Made by a program: the position numbers and the translations under genes
Notes under the pieces: generated by a model
The model's database searches: none
What the model was told of the DNA's origin: nothing
Seen by the model: only the letters and a program-made list of their open reading frames with translations
Source: Undibacterium pigrum
GTDB taxonomy: Bacteria; Pseudomonadota; Gammaproteobacteria; Burkholderiales; Burkholderiaceae_D
Direction of reading: 5' to 3'
Assembly: GCF_003201815.1 (NCBI RefSeq)
Contig: NZ_QJKB01000005.1
Location: 186,001-250,000, forward strand
DNA: 64,000 nucleotides
Part shown: piece after piece, positions 17,969 through 27,848 of the stretch
Layout: every line of letters starts with the position of its first letter
Position numbering within the stretch: the stretch's first letter is position 1

Positions 17969-18518
17969 GCCTCACTCCTGTAAAAATCTCTGATTTGCGC
18001 TGAATTGTACGCAACAGGCGATTTTACTTGAGAAGAGGCCAGTTTCGTTGACGGGGCTGCTTAAACTATGTGTTTATTTGATGCAAGATGGCAATAAATT
18101 CGCGTTTTTTTTGTAAAAAACCTATGCCAGTAGATTCTATACATGAGCAAAACTTGCCTGCACTGCAAGAGCAGGCAGGCGCAGCGCAAGATCAAAAACG
18201 GATATTGATCTTGTAAGTATTGCAATTTGGCCGCATGCCCTCAACTCAGGAGGCCATGACATTACTTTGCGACAGGCATATCCATGCAACGGTGGCAACA
18301 GTGTAGGCGAGCAAGAGTAAAGAGATCAGAGAGAGTTTCATGATGGCAACCTTATTTGGTGGTGTCCTTGACATTATTTTAGGACGCGCTTTGCCATATG
18401 CCAGTAATGAATTGTTTTAGTTTTGTTACGAGATGTGTTTATTTGTACCTTGAATGTATCTTTATGTGCCCCCAGATTGCCGCAAATCAGGGAAGTTCAG
18501 GATTTTTTAAGATAAAGC
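17969..18518. other. divergent intergenic region between rmlB and grpE
   Basis: About 550 bases that must hold the promoter of the polysaccharide operon (minus strand) and, at the right end, the grpE promoter. Apart from the possible small peptide at 18246-18341 there is a short inverted repeat around 18152-18180 (TTGCCTGC against GCAGGCA). I could not identify a convincing sigma-70 promoter, JUMPstart or ops element for rmlB. Confidence 0.5.
18246..18341 (-). CDS. possible 31-residue membrane peptide
   Basis: A very short minus-strand frame reads MKLSLISLLLLAYTVATVAW then about ten more residues and a TGA. It is one continuous hydrophobic helix with a basic start, as in small single-pass membrane peptides, and AAGG lies about 8 bases before the ATG. 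It sits in the gap between rmlB and grpE, transcribed in the direction of rmlB. No family is recognised. A chance ORF is quite possible; the hydrophobic pattern and ribosome site are the only support. Confidence 0.35.
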   Translation of the reverse strand: MKLSLISLLLLAYTVATVAWICLSQSNVMAS

Positions 18519-18547
18519 CTTGAAATCGTAAGGGTATATCCCCAATT
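18519..18547 (+). promoter_or_regulatory. sigma-32 (RpoH) heat-shock promoter of grpE
   Basis: CTTGAAA (18519-18525) and CCCCAATT (18540-18547) separated by 14 bases match the RpoH consensus CTTGAAA/CCCCATnT closely. It ends 37 bases before the grpE ATG. Confidence 0.75.
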
Positions 18548-18584
18548 GCAGGGGCAATGTATGTTTTTGATCGGGAGAGTAAGT

Positions 18585-19181
18585 ATGCAAGAGCAAGAAA
18601 ACCAGCAAGCGGAAAAGGTAGAAATAAAAGAAGCCGCGCCGGAAGTTCAACTGGACAGTATTGTTCAGGGTGAAACAGTGCAGACCTCTGCACCAGAAGC
18701 GCCGCAGGCAGCACCTGCACAAGACACTGCCGAGCAAGTCATCGCCAAGCTTGAAGCAACAGTGCGAGAACTGCAAGATTCCTTCATGCGCGCCAAGGCC
18801 GAGGGGGAAAACATCCGCCGCCGCGCCCAGGAAGATATCAGCAAAGCGCATAAGTTTGCGATTGAAGGCTTTGCCGAAGCCATGGTGCCAGTCAAGGATA
18901 GCCTGGAAATGGCCCTGAAGATTGATACACCATCCATAGAAGCGCTGAAAGAAGGCGTGGAAATGACATTGAAACAACTCAGTGCAGCATTTGAAAAAAA
19001 TCGCCTTACTGAAGTGAACCCGGTCCAGGGTGACAAGCTTGATCCTATGAAGCATCAAGCCATCTCCATGGTACCTGCCGAGCAAGAAGCCAATACAGTG
19101 GTGACTGTATTGCAAAAAGGTTATACCATTGCCGACCGTTTATTGCGTCCGGCTTTAGTGACTGTAGCGCAAGGAAAGTAA
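18585..19181 (+). CDS. grpE: nucleotide exchange factor GrpE
   Basis: A 198-residue cochaperone that releases ADP from DnaK. The ATG at 18585 has GGGAG 8 bases upstream; an upstream in-frame start at 18546 lies within the promoter and is rejected. The N-terminal 50 residues are acidic and low complexity, then a long coiled coil ([20 protein letters not shown] and [17 protein letters not shown]), and the C-terminal beta domain with [17 protein letters not shown] and [19 protein letters not shown]. Length and order are normal for Betaproteobacteria. It lies 152 bases before dnaK. Confidence 0.96.
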   Translation: MQEQENQQAEKVEIKEAAPEVQLDSIVQGETVQTSAPEAPQAAPAQDTAEQVIAKLEATVRELQDSFMRAKAEGENIRRRAQEDISKAHKFAIEGFAEAMVPVKDSLEMALKIDTPSIEALKEGVEMTLKQLSAAFEKNRLTEVNPVQGDKLDPMKHQAISMVPAEQEANTVVTVLQKGYTIADRLLRPALVTVAQGK

Positions 19182-19210
19182 GAAAAGTGTAAAAAACGCG
19201 CAAAAAGTGG

Positions 19211-19236
19211 CTTGAAAAGCGTGTTTTTTACCATAT
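19211..19236 (+). promoter_or_regulatory. possible second sigma-32-like promoter, upstream of dnaK
   Basis: CTTGAAA at 19211-19217 followed by TACCATAT at 19229-19236. The -35 part is perfect; the -10 part is degenerate and the spacer of 11 is short, so this is weaker than the grpE promoter. An overlapping inverted repeat (GTAAAAAACGCGC against GCGTGTTTTTTAC) could alternatively be a grpE terminator or attenuator. Confidence 0.45.
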
Positions 19237-19333
19237 ATCCGAAACAGACGAGTTTGTTGCAGCCAATTTCAACCAATAAAGCGCACTGACTCACCAACAT
19301 TGACAAAAAAATCTACATTCTAAGGGAATTATC

Positions 19334-21277
19334 ATGGGAAAAATGATTGGTATTGATTTGGGTACAACCAATTCTTGCGTTGCTATCATGGAAGGCGGCC
19401 AGCCGAAAGTGATCGAAAATGCAGAAGGTGCGCGTACTACGCCTTCCATTATTGCGTATCAAGAAGACGGCGAAATCCTCGTTGGCGCATCTGCCAAGCG
19501 CCAGGCTGTAACAAATCCCAAGAACACACTGTTCGCGGTGAAACGCCTGATCGGTCGTAAGTTCGAAGAAAAAGAAGTGCAAAAAGACATCGGTCTGATG
19601 CCTTATTCCATTTCCAAAGCTGACAATGGCGATGCATGGGTTTCCGTGCGCGACAAAAAACTGGCTCCTCCGCAAATCTCTGCAGAAGTTTTGCGCAAAA
19701 TGAAAAAAACCGCCGAGGACTACCTCGGTGAAGAAGTGACAGAAGCAGTCATCACTGTTCCTGCTTACTTTAATGATGCACAACGTCAGGCAACCAAAGA
19801 CGCTGGCCGTATCGCCGGTCTGGATGTCAAACGCATCATCAATGAACCAACTGCTGCTGCGCTGGCCTTTGGTCTGGACAAAAAAGAAAAAGGCGATCGC
19901 AAGATTGCTGTATATGATCTGGGTGGCGGTACTTTCGACGTCTCCATCATTGAAATCGCTGACGTAGATGGCGAAATGCAATTCGAAGTATTGTCCACCA
20001 ACGGCGATACTTTCCTCGGTGGTGAAGATTTCGATCAACGCATCATCGATTACATCATCGACGAATTCAAAAAGATCAATGGTCTCGACTTGTCCAAAGA
20101 CCCTATCGCTTTGCAGCGTATCAAGGCATCTGCCGAACGCGCAAAAATCGAATTGTCGAGCTCGCAACAAACCGAGATCAACGAGCCTTACATCGCCATG
20201 GCAAATGGCGCACCTGTGCATTTGAACCTGAAAATCACACGTGCCAAGCTGGAAGCCCTGGTTGAAGAACTGATCCAGAAAACCATCGAGCCTTGCCGCA
20301 TGGCGATCAAGGATGCAGGCGTGAAAACAACTGACATCGACGACATCATCCTCGTTGGTGGTATGACACGTATGCCTAAAGTGCAGGACGTGGTCAAGGA
20401 ATTCTTCGGTAAAGAACCACGTAAAGACGTGAACCCTGATGAAGCCGTTGCCGTTGGTGCAGCGATTCAAGGTTCTGTTCTGTCTGGTGATCGTAAAGAT
20501 CTGTTGTTGCTGGACGTGACACCTTTGTCCCTGGGTATCGAAACCCTGGGCGGCGTCATGACCAAGATGATCCAGAAAAATACGACTATCCCGACCAAGT
20601 TCAGCCAGGTGTTCTCTACTGCAGACGACAACCAGCCTGCAGTGACGATCAAGGTTTATCAGGGTGAGCGCGAAATCGCTGCTGGCAATAAAGGCCTGGG
20701 CGAATTCAACCTGGAAGGTATTCCACCAGCAGCACGTGGCACGCCACAGATTGAAGTGACTTTTGACATCGACGCCAATGGTATCTTGCACGTAGGTGCA
20801 AAAGACAAAGCCACTGGCAAAGAAAACAAGATCACCATCAAGGCCAACTCTGGTTTGACCGAAGATGAAATCCAGAAAATGGTGAAAGACGCTGAACTGA
20901 ACGCGGAAGAAGACAAAAAGGTCAAGGAACTGGCCGAGTCTCGCAATCAGGGCGACGCTCTGGTGCACTCCACCAAAAAAGCGCTGGCTGAGCATGGCGA
21001 CAAACTGGAAGCTGGCGAAAAAGAGAAGATCGAAGCCGCCATCAAGGAACTGGAAGATGTATTGAAATCCGGTGACAAGGCTGAGATCGACACCAAGCTG
21101 GGCGCATTGTCCACAGCATCACAAAAGCTGGGTGAAAAAGTCTACGCCGACATGCAGGCACAACAAGCGGCTGCAGGCGCTGCTGCTGGTGGTGCAGGCG
21201 CTGCCGGTGCAGATGCCAAACCTGCAGATGATGATGTTGTTGACGCTGACTTCAAAGAAGTCAAAGACAACAAGTAA
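19334..21277 (+). CDS. dnaK: molecular chaperone DnaK (Hsp70)
   Basis: A 647-residue cytosolic ATP-dependent chaperone. ATG at 19334 has AAGGGAATT just upstream. The nucleotide-binding domain shows [47 protein letters not shown] and [12 protein letters not shown]; the linker and substrate domain follow with [18 protein letters not shown]; the C-terminal lid ends in an Ala/Gly-rich tract and [14 protein letters not shown], close to the EEVKD-type tail. It works with GrpE and DnaJ encoded on either side. A long open frame on the opposite strand is only a coding shadow. Confidence 0.98.
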   Translation: MGKMIGIDLGTTNSCVAIMEGGQPKVIENAEGARTTPSIIAYQEDGEILVGASAKRQAVTNPKNTLFAVKRLIGRKFEEKEVQKDIGLMPYSISKADNGDAWVSVRDKKLAPPQISAEVLRKMKKTAEDYLGEEVTEAVITVPAYFNDAQRQATKDAGRIAGLDVKRIINEPTAAALAFGLDKKEKGDRKIAVYDLGGGTFDVSIIEIADVDGEMQFEVLSTNGDTFLGGEDFDQRIIDYIIDEFKKINGLDLSKDPIALQRIKASAERAKIELSSSQQTEINEPYIAMANGAPVHLNLKITRAKLEALVEELIQKTIEPCRMAIKDAGVKTTDIDDIILVGGMTRMPKVQDVVKEFFGKEPRKDVNPDEAVAVGAAIQGSVLSGDRKDLLLLDVTPLSLGIETLGGVMTKMIQKNTTIPTKFSQVFSTADDNQPAVTIKVYQGEREIAAGNKGLGEFNLEGIPPAARGTPQIEVTFDIDANGILHVGAKDKATGKENKITIKANSGLTEDEIQKMVKDAELNAEEDKKVKELAESRNQGDALVHSTKKALAEHGDKLEAGEKEKIEAAIKELEDVLKSGDKAEIDTKLGALSTASQKLGEKVYADMQAQQAAAGAAAGGAGAAGADAKPADDDVVDADFKEVKDNK

Positions 21278-21356
21278 TGCCTAGTTTGACGGGTTTGCGC
21301 CCGTCATGACGCGCCGGGTGGCTCGCTTTGCGGTGCCGGCCCGGCGTTTGCGCTTC

Positions 21357-21497
21357 GAACCTGTTTACGATCTGTAGCGAGCGCGCGTTAGCAGGGGGAA
21401 GAGCAGCGCAAAAAGCGGAATGTACTTAAGTACATGAGCATTTTGAGCAGCGCATGAACCCTGATCACGCACGCGCAGTAAGATCGTAATCAGGTTC
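21357..21497. repeat. 141-bp palindromic intergenic element between dnaK and dnaJ
   Basis: The outer arms are GAACCTGTTTACGATCT (21357-21373) and, inverted, AGATCGTAATCAGGTTC (21481-21497), matching at 16 of 17 positions. In the middle is a perfect 14-base palindrome TGTACTTAAGTACA (21421-21434), with GCAGCGCAAAAAGC and GAGCATTTTGAGCAGCGC around it. The layout (terminal inverted repeats, no ORF) suggests a MITE- or BIME-like element; I recall similar text in other Burkholderiales genomes. A separate hairpin GACGGG/CCCGTC at about 21289-21306, just after dnaK, may weakly terminate transcription. Confidence 0.6.
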
Positions 21498-21556
21498 TTA
21501 AGTTTGATGCTTAAGTTTTCACTTAAGTTCAAGAACAATACTGAGGTTAACAAGAG

Positions 21557-22675
21557 ATGGCGAAGCGTGATTTTTACGAGATTCTGGGGTTAGGCAAAAA
21601 CGCCACCGAAGATGAAATCAAAAAGGCCTATCGCAAAATGGCGATGAAGTACCATCCGGACCGTAATCCGGATAACAAGGTCGCCGAAGAGAAATTCAAG
21701 GAAGCCAAAGAGGCTTACGAGATGCTTTCCGACAGCCAGAAGCGCGATGCCTATGACCGTTATGGTCATGCCGGTGTCGACCCTAATATGGGTGGCGGCG
21801 GTGGTGGCGGTGCAGGTGGTTTTGCCGATGCCTTTGGCGATATTTTTGGTGATATTTTTGGCGGTGGCCGTCGCAATGCAGGCCCGCAAGTGTATCGTGG
21901 TGCTGATTTGCGCTATAACCTGGAAATCACGCTGGAACAGGCTGCCAACGGTTTCGATACCACCATCCGCGTACCTAGCTGGGATTCTTGCGATACCTGC
22001 CATGGCTCTGGTGCCAAGCCAGGTACTTCACCTGTTACCTGTACCACTTGCGCTGGCCACGGCCAGGTACGCATGCAGCAAGGCTTGTTCAGCATACAGC
22101 AGACTTGCCCTAAATGTCATGGCACAGGCAAGATGATTCCTGACCCTTGTACTGCCTGCTCCGGCGTTGGCCGTATCAAGCGTAACAAGACTCTGGAAGT
22201 CAAGATACCGGCAGGTATTGACGACGGCATGCGCATACGCTCATCCGGCAATGGTGAACCGGGCGTCAACGGTGGCCCGCCAGGTGACTTGTATGTGGAA
22301 ATCCATATCAAGCAGCATCCGGTATTCCAGCGTGAAGGTGATGACCTGCATTGCGAAATCCCGATTTCCTTTGTCAAGGCAGCGCTCGGTGGCGACATCG
22401 AAGTGCCTACCCTGAGCGGCAAGGCATCTTTCACCGTGCCTGAAGGCACGCAGTCTGGCAAGACTTTCCGTCTGCGCAGCAAGGGCGTCAAGGGTGTGCG
22501 TTCCGGTTATGCCGGTGATCTGTTCTGCCACGTTGTCATCGAAACACCGGTGAAGCTGACAGAAAAGCAAAAAGAACTCTTGCGCGACTTTGAAAAGCTG
22601 ACGGTAGAAGGTGGACCCAAGCACAATCCGCAAAGCAAAACATGGATGGACAAGGTCAAGAAGTTTTTTGAATAA
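21557..22675 (+). CDS. dnaJ: chaperone protein DnaJ (Hsp40)
   Basis: A 372-residue type I J-protein that stimulates DnaK ATPase and delivers substrates. Order: J domain (residues 1-70) with [10 protein letters not shown] containing the HPD triad; Gly/Phe-rich linker ([20 protein letters not shown]); a zinc domain with four CxxCxGxG repeats ([32 protein letters not shown]); and a C-terminal substrate domain with [21 protein letters not shown]. Full length. The ATG at 21557 follows AACAAGAG. The 279-base gap from dnaK holds the palindromic element. Confidence 0.97.
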   Translation: MAKRDFYEILGLGKNATEDEIKKAYRKMAMKYHPDRNPDNKVAEEKFKEAKEAYEMLSDSQKRDAYDRYGHAGVDPNMGGGGGGGAGGFADAFGDIFGDIFGGGRRNAGPQVYRGADLRYNLEITLEQAANGFDTTIRVPSWDSCDTCHGSGAKPGTSPVTCTTCAGHGQVRMQQGLFSIQQTCPKCHGTGKMIPDPCTACSGVGRIKRNKTLEVKIPAGIDDGMRIRSSGNGEPGVNGGPPGDLYVEIHIKQHPVFQREGDDLHCEIPISFVKAALGGDIEVPTLSGKASFTVPEGTQSGKTFRLRSKGVKGVRSGYAGDLFCHVVIETPVKLTEKQKELLRDFEKLTVEGGPKHNPQSKTWMDKVKKFFE

Positions 22676-22695
22676 GTCGGTTTAATCCAACACCA

Positions 22696-22728
22696 AAGCC
22701 TGCCAATCTACCTTGGCAGGCTTTTTTG
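22696..22728 (+). terminator. rho-independent terminator after dnaJ
   Basis: A perfect stem AAGCCTGCCAA / TTGGCAGGCTT with loop TCTACC, followed by a T-run, 20 bases after the dnaJ stop. It closes the grpE-dnaK-dnaJ group. Confidence 0.92.
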
Positions 22729-22954
22729 TTGTTGGCGGGGATAGAATGTGTTTGTTATGTCTCAAGTGCTGAATTCTGTCATATTCCGCAATGGATTACG
22801 GTAGCATTCTGATACTATTGTGAGATGCAGCTATCCCCTTGTTTTGTGTAAGTGCAGGAAGATATCAGGCCGGACGCCGGTCAGCATTTGAAAGCCGTCT
22901 CACGCCTATTTCAAAACGTATTTCAGGACATATTCCAGTACACCTAGGGCCTTG

Positions 22955-25933
22955 ATGGATAAATCATACATAGGCATGTCATCCAGATATCCCAGATTAT
23001 TTGCGCTGGGAGCTGCATTGATTGTGTTTTTTGGTTTCTGGGCTGTTGACAATAACGAGCGCGAGCTGGCTATCCAGAAGCAAAAAGTCGAGATCATCGA
23101 AAAGCTCGTGGTCTTGCGTGCCAAACTGGGCACAGGACTAACCTCCAATATTTCTGCCGCAAGGGTCCTGGCCGTGACCTTTGCCACCAAGCCGGATTTG
23201 TCTGAGCAGGAATTCAAGGTGCTGGCAGCAGAAGTGGCCAACGCCAATCCCAGCATTCGTAACCTGGTCCTGGTCAAAGGCACTGTCGTCAGCTATGTCT
23301 ACCCGTATAAGGGTAATGAAAAAGTCCTCGGTGCTGATTATCGCAAGCTGCCACAGCAATGGCCGGTCTATCAACGCATGATGGAAGAGCGCAATATACA
23401 AATTGCCGGGCCGCTGACCCTGGTGCAGGGTGGGGTGGGGCTGGTCGTGCGTATCCCCGTATATCAACATGAGAGCCGCGATGATTTCCTTGGTTCTATA
23501 GCCATGGTGGTCAACTACGAGGCGCTGCTGGAACAAGCCGGTGTCGCCCAGATGCAAAAGGAAATCAAGCTGGCCATACGCGGGCGCGATGCCAAGGGTA
23601 GCAATGGTGAAGTCTTTCTTGGCGATGGTAGCCTGTTTGGCAGCGACGCCGTTACCCAGAGCATCATGTTGCCAGGTGGCAGCTGGGAGCTGGCAGCAGT
23701 GCCGCTGAATGGCTGGCAGGGCACCACCAGATTATCAAGATTCATAGAAGTCTTTGGCCTGGTGGTGTGCCTGATGGTCTGGATCATCAGTTACCAATCC
23801 ATCGTCAGACAAAGACAGCGTGAGCTGAATGCCCAGAACCTGCGCGAGAGGGAGGCTTTGCTGCGCCTGCGCAATGAAGCCCTGAGCGCCACTTCGCAAG
23901 GCGTGATGATCGCCGCCAGTGATGGCCATATCAATTACGTCAACCAGGCGGCCTGCCATCTGAGTGGTTATGTCCAGGATGCCTTATATGAAAAACAGCT
24001 CGCAGATTTGTTTGCACCTGAAGTGGCTGCCATGCTGGCAGAAGAGGCGACCGACAAAAAACCGCTGACACTGGAATATGCTCGCCCCGTTGAAAACGGG
24101 CAGCAACTCTGGCTGGAATTATTGCTGACGCCAGTGTACGACCAGCTTGGCCAGCTACAGCAATATGTGGCTTTGCTGCGCGATATCACCGACAAGAAAC
24201 TGGCAGACAAAGAGCTGGAAATTGCCGCCATGGCCTTTGAGACTGAAGAAGGCATACTCATTACCGATGCCCGCCTGCAGATATTGCGTGTCAATAAAGC
24301 CTTTACCCGCATCACCGGTTATGAAGCCAGCGAGGCCGTAGGCGAGAGCATGCGGCTCTTGCAATCAGGCCGTCATGATGAAGCTTTTTATACCCAGATG
24401 TGGGACGAAATACGTCGTAATCATCGCTGGCAGGGCGAACTGTGGAATCGCCGCAAGAATGGCGAGATTTATTCAGAACGCCTGGTCATCTCCGCCGTCC
24501 TGGGCAAGGATGGCAGCGTGACCAATTATGTAGGTTCTTTCAACGATATTACCGAGCACAAGGTCTCGGAAGAGAAAATCCATCAACTGGCTTTCTTTGA
24601 CCCGCTGACGGGTTTGCCAAATCGTCGCCTCTTGCTTGACAGGCTGGCACGTGCCCTGGCCATGAGCCGCAGGCACCAGCGTTATGGCGCCATCCTGATG
24701 ATAGACCTGGACAACTTCAAGACCCTGAATGATACCCAGGGCCACAATATGGGCGACATGCTGCTGACTCAGATAGGCAAGCGCATCCATGCCTGCGTGC
24801 GCGCAGACGATACCGTTTCGCGTACCGGTGGCGATGAATTTGTAGTCTTGCTCGAAGGCTTGCATGAAGACTTGCAACATGCCGCCAGCCTGGCCGAGCA
24901 TGTGGCTGAAAAAATTCGCCTGACCCTGAGCCAGACCATTAACCTCGGCCATATCGATTATGAAAGCTCGGGCAGCATAGGCATCACCATGTTTGGGGTA
25001 GAAGCAGTAGGCATCGATGAATTATTGCGTCGCGCCGACATGGCCATGTACCAGGCCAAGGCCATGGGCAAGAATAATGTGCGCTTCTTTGATCCCAGCA
25101 TGCAGGCGGCGCTGGAATTCCGAACCGCCATGGAAACCGATTTGCGCCATGCCCTCATGCACCAGCAATTCATCCTGCATTATCAATTGCAGGTCAGCGC
25201 ACTTGGTGACCCTATAGGGGCAGAAGTCTTGCTACGCTGGCGGCATCCTGGCCGTGGACTGGTGTCACCGCTGGATTTCATCCCCCTGGCAGAAGAGACT
25301 GGTCTCATCCTGCCCATAGGTCTGTGGGTACTGGAAACCGCCTGCAAGCAAATTGCAGTCTGGGCCAGCGACCCTGTCAAATCCGGCATGCAACTGGCCG
25401 TGAATGTCAGCGCCCGCCAGTTCCGCCACACTGGCTTTGTCGAAGATGTCACACGTATCCTGCATGAGACTGGTGCCAACCCTATCTTGCTGAAACTGGA
25501 ATTGACAGAAAGCGTGGTGCTGGAAGATGTCAGCATTGTCATCGAAAAAATGCACGCCATTAAAAAACTGGGTGTCGGTTTTTCCATGGATGATTTCGGT
25601 ACCGGTTACTCGTCCCTGTCTTACTTGCAGCGCCTGCCACTGACCCAGCTCAAGATAGACCGCAGCTTTGTCCATAATCTGCCAGATGACGTGAATAATG
25701 CCAACATCGTCCGTACCATCATCAGCCTGGGCGGCAGCCTGGACTTGAATGTCATTGCCGAGGGCGTAGAAACCGAACAGCAGCGCGAGTTTTTACTGCA
25801 AGCCGGCTGTCTGGCCTATCAGGGTTATCTGTTCTGCAAGCCCATCCCCATAGAGGAATTTGACGAGTTTATTTCGAACCGGCAATACCTGAAAAAACCC
25901 GACAGCCCCAGGTCTGAAATTCAGGTAAGCTAG
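22955..25933 (+). CDS. CHASE-PAS-PAS-GGDEF-EAL cyclic-di-GMP signalling protein
   Basis: A 992-residue inner-membrane sensor. A membrane helix (about residues 13-32) is followed by a periplasmic CHASE domain (about 65-250, with IRNLVLVKGTVVSYVYPYKG and WPVYQRMMEERNIQIAGPL), a second helix (about 265-285), two PAS domains (about 300-420 and 425-550), a GGDEF domain with an intact GGDEF motif at 625-629, and an EAL domain with EVLLR at 757-761, DDFGTGYSS and a conserved KIDRSF. The EAL signature is the permitted ExLLR variant, so both cyclase and phosphodiesterase activity are possible. The ATG at 22955 has AGGG 5 bases before it; TTG at 22952 and ATG at 22976 are alternatives. It stands alone. 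Confidence 0.92.
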   Translation: MDKSYIGMSSRYPRLFALGAALIVFFGFWAVDNNERELAIQKQKVEIIEKLVVLRAKLGTGLTSNISAARVLAVTFATKPDLSEQEFKVLAAEVANANPSIRNLVLVKGTVVSYVYPYKGNEKVLGADYRKLPQQWPVYQRMMEERNIQIAGPLTLVQGGVGLVVRIPVYQHESRDDFLGSIAMVVNYEALLEQAGVAQMQKEIKLAIRGRDAKGSNGEVFLGDGSLFGSDAVTQSIMLPGGSWELAAVPLNGWQGTTRLSRFIEVFGLVVCLMVWIISYQSIVRQRQRELNAQNLREREALLRLRNEALSATSQGVMIAASDGHINYVNQAACHLSGYVQDALYEKQLADLFAPEVAAMLAEEATDKKPLTLEYARPVENGQQLWLELLLTPVYDQLGQLQQYVALLRDITDKKLADKELEIAAMAFETEEGILITDARLQILRVNKAFTRITGYEASEAVGESMRLLQSGRHDEAFYTQMWDEIRRNHRWQGELWNRRKNGEIYSERLVISAVLGKDGSVTNYVGSFNDITEHKVSEEKIHQLAFFDPLTGLPNRRLLLDRLARALAMSRRHQRYGAILMIDLDNFKTLNDTQGHNMGDMLLTQIGKRIHACVRADDTVSRTGGDEFVVLLEGLHEDLQHAASLAEHVAEKIRLTLSQTINLGHIDYESSGSIGITMFGVEAVGIDELLRRADMAMYQAKAMGKNNVRFFDPSMQAALEFRTAMETDLRHALMHQQFILHYQLQVSALGDPIGAEVLLRWRHPGRGLVSPLDFIPLAEETGLILPIGLWVLETACKQIAVWASDPVKSGMQLAVNVSARQFRHTGFVEDVTRILHETGANPILLKLELTESVVLEDVSIVIEKMHAIKKLGVGFSMDDFGTGYSSLSYLQRLPLTQLKIDRSFVHNLPDDVNNANIVRTIISLGGSLDLNVIAEGVETEQQREFLLQAGCLAYQGYLFCKPIPIEEFDEFISNRQYLKKPDSPRSEIQVS

Positions 25934-26004
25934 TGCTGCGGCCTACGTAACCCAAAGCGAAGGCGAGTAGTTTACAAGTGGTATTAAAATAAAAGGGGAG
26001 ACAA

Positions 26005-26607
26005 ATGCAATTGAATACAACCGTAAAGCGTCTGGCAGGACTGGCGCTGGCCTTGTGCATGACGATGCAGGCTGGAGCCACAGAAGTAGCTGGTATTAAA
26101 TTCGATGAAAGCATACAAGTTGCCGGTACTGAGTTAAAACTCAATGGTGCAGGCATACGTTACAAGGCCATTTTCAAAGTCTATGCAGCGGGACTGTATC
26201 TGAAAGAGAAAAAGACCACAGTACCAGAAGTACTGGCATCACAAGGTCCACGTCGCGTGACTATCGTCATGCTGCGCGACCTCAGCAATGAAGAATTCGG
26301 CCGTGGCTTCATGACCGGTATTCAACAAAATACTGACAAGGCAGAAAAATCCAAGATGACCATGCAATTCATCCGTTTCGGTGAATTGTTTGCCTCCGTG
26401 CCTGAACTTAAAAAAGGCGATGTCATGACCAATGACTGGATACCCGGTGTTGGCACGGTAGTGGCACTGAATGGCAAAAAGATGGGCGATCCTTACCCGG
26501 ATCTCGCTTTCTACAATGCCTTGCTGCGCATCTGGCTGGGTGAATCCCCGGTAGACCGCAGCCTGAAAAAAGCCATGCTGGCTGAGGAAGATACACGCGG
26601 TCGTTGA
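26005..26607 (+). CDS. exported chalcone-isomerase-like protein
   Basis: A 200-residue protein with a clear signal peptide (MQLNTTVKRLAGLALALCMT then cleavage after MQAGA). The mature part shows VAGIKFDESIQVAGTELKLN, GIRYKAIFKVYAAGLYLKEK and RRVTIVMLRDLSNEEF, the pattern of the bacterial chalcone isomerase-like (Chalcone_2) family. These are periplasmic or exported proteins of unknown physiological role, and true flavonoid isomerisation should not be assumed. GGGGAG lies 8 bases before the ATG. A terminator follows. Confidence 0.85.
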   Translation: MQLNTTVKRLAGLALALCMTMQAGATEVAGIKFDESIQVAGTELKLNGAGIRYKAIFKVYAAGLYLKEKKTTVPEVLASQGPRRVTIVMLRDLSNEEFGRGFMTGIQQNTDKAEKSKMTMQFIRFGELFASVPELKKGDVMTNDWIPGVGTVVALNGKKMGDPYPDLAFYNALLRIWLGESPVDRSLKKAMLAEEDTRGR

Positions 26608-26629
26608 TACTTCAGTGCCGGTAACAGAT

Positions 26630-26664
26630 AAAAAGCGCATGGATGCAAATCCTTGCGCTTTTTT
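26630..26664 (+). terminator. rho-independent terminator after the chalcone-isomerase-like gene
   Basis: Stem AAAAAGCGCA / TGCGCTTTTT around a 15-base loop, ending in a T-run, 23 bases after the stop codon. As the arms begin with A-run and end with T-run it may act in both directions. Confidence 0.85.
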
Positions 26665-26789
26665 AACACCTGTACCATTCGCGCTTCAGTCGTCATGGGG
26701 CGCTGAGCAACTTGTAGCATGAACAAAAAAGGGGCGGTCTTACACACATCAAAGACACGCTCAGGCATACTACCCTGGCCCTCACTTAA

Positions 26790-27848
26790 TCAAAGCGGTA
26801 TGGCAGAACCATTTTTGATTGAGATAGCCAGTTGCTGGGCCTGATTTTTTTCGGCATCGGATAAAGTCTCTCCTACCTTATCTCTGTATTCGTCCGCCCA
26901 GAATGCGCCGCCTATCGAAGGGTCTTCCTTGTGTTTCTGGCCAGACAGGACGAATAATGCATAGGCTGTAACTTTATTAGGTGTAACGCCCTGGCCATTC
27001 ATGTACAACTTTCCCAAACGGAACAGAGCGCCACCGCTCCCTTGACTGGCAGCCATGGCGTACCATTTGGCAGCACCTGTATAATCATGTTGCGCCAAGT
27101 CTTTTCCTCGAACGCGAGTTGGAGCTATCCCCTGATCAATTTGAGATTTGTACTCAGCCCAGTTGTCAGGCGGAATATAATCTTCCGGACGTCGTTCGTC
27201 GGTCACTTCGGCCAGCAAGCCCATATGGTATTGTGCATCCGGGTCATTTTGCGCCGCAGCGGCTTCATACCATTTAGCGGCTTCTGCAGGTTTCGCACTC
27301 CTGCTGTATTTTCTGGCGAGCAGCAACTGTGCGGGTAAATCTCCGCTCTGAGCAGCCTTTTCAAACCAGTATTCTGCTTTCACAGGATCGGCAGCAATAT
27401 ACTTGCCATTCACACCAGGAAACTGTATGGACGACTGGTGCACAATCCCAAGATAGAGATAAGCCTTGACCTCGCCCTGTTCGGCCAATTTTGTCAAAAC
27501 GGGTAGTGCCAAATCATAACGTTGCTGATTTATATGCTTCCTGGCCTGCTCGAGTTGGGCTGAATGAGGGGCGGTGGTAACGGGTATTGATCGATGCTTA
27601 TACTTCCAAACTCCCCCGGCGATGATCATCACCAATAGAACACTCCCCAAGAATTTCAGTGATTTATTCTCATTCGCTGCCTTTCCAGATGCCGTGCTCG
27701 TTCTATTCATTTTCTGCCGCACGGCAGGTGTCTGATTTGACTGGACCGACATCATCTTGATGTAAGCGATCCCACAGGAGGGGCATTGCCATTCAGGAGC
27801 CTGTTCTTCAGCTTGCCGCTGATAGGCGCATTTTGGACATGTGAGCAT
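26790..27848 (-). CDS. zinc-ribbon, membrane-anchored Sel1-repeat protein
   Basis: A 352-residue protein. The first 32 residues form a zinc ribbon (CPKC near residue 4, CPSC near residue 23). A basic and Ser/Asn-rich linker and a single membrane helix (FLGSVLLVMIIAGGVW, about 68-84) follow. The outer part consists of Sel1/TPR-like repeats, for example AEYWFEKAAQSGDLPAQLLL, AKWYEAAAAQNDPDAQYHMG and AKWYAMAASQGSGGALFRLG. The ATG at 27848 (MLTCPKC) is preferred over a TTG two codons upstream. Sel1 proteins act as scaffolds, but the partner is unknown. It converges on the terminator of the previous gene. Confidence 0.75.
   Translation of the reverse strand: MLTCPKCAYQRQAEEQAPEWQCPSCGIAYIKMMSVQSNQTPAVRQKMNRTSTASGKAANENKSLKFLGSVLLVMIIAGGVWKYKHRSIPVTTAPHSAQLEQARKHINQQRYDLALPVLTKLAEQGEVKAYLYLGIVHQSSIQFPGVNGKYIAADPVKAEYWFEKAAQSGDLPAQLLLARKYSRSAKPAEAAKWYEAAAAQNDPDAQYHMGLLAEVTDERRPEDYIPPDNWAEYKSQIDQGIAPTRVRGKDLAQHDYTGAAKWYAMAASQGSGGALFRLGKLYMNGQGVTPNKVTAYALFVLSGQKHKEDPSIGGAFWADEYRDKVGETLSDAEKNQAQQLAISIKNGSAIPL

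Noticed and set aside
19313..20995. Open frame of 560 codons on the strand opposite dnaK
   Set aside because: It mirrors the strongly conserved dnaK gene, has no family resemblance and arises from the dnaK codon pattern.
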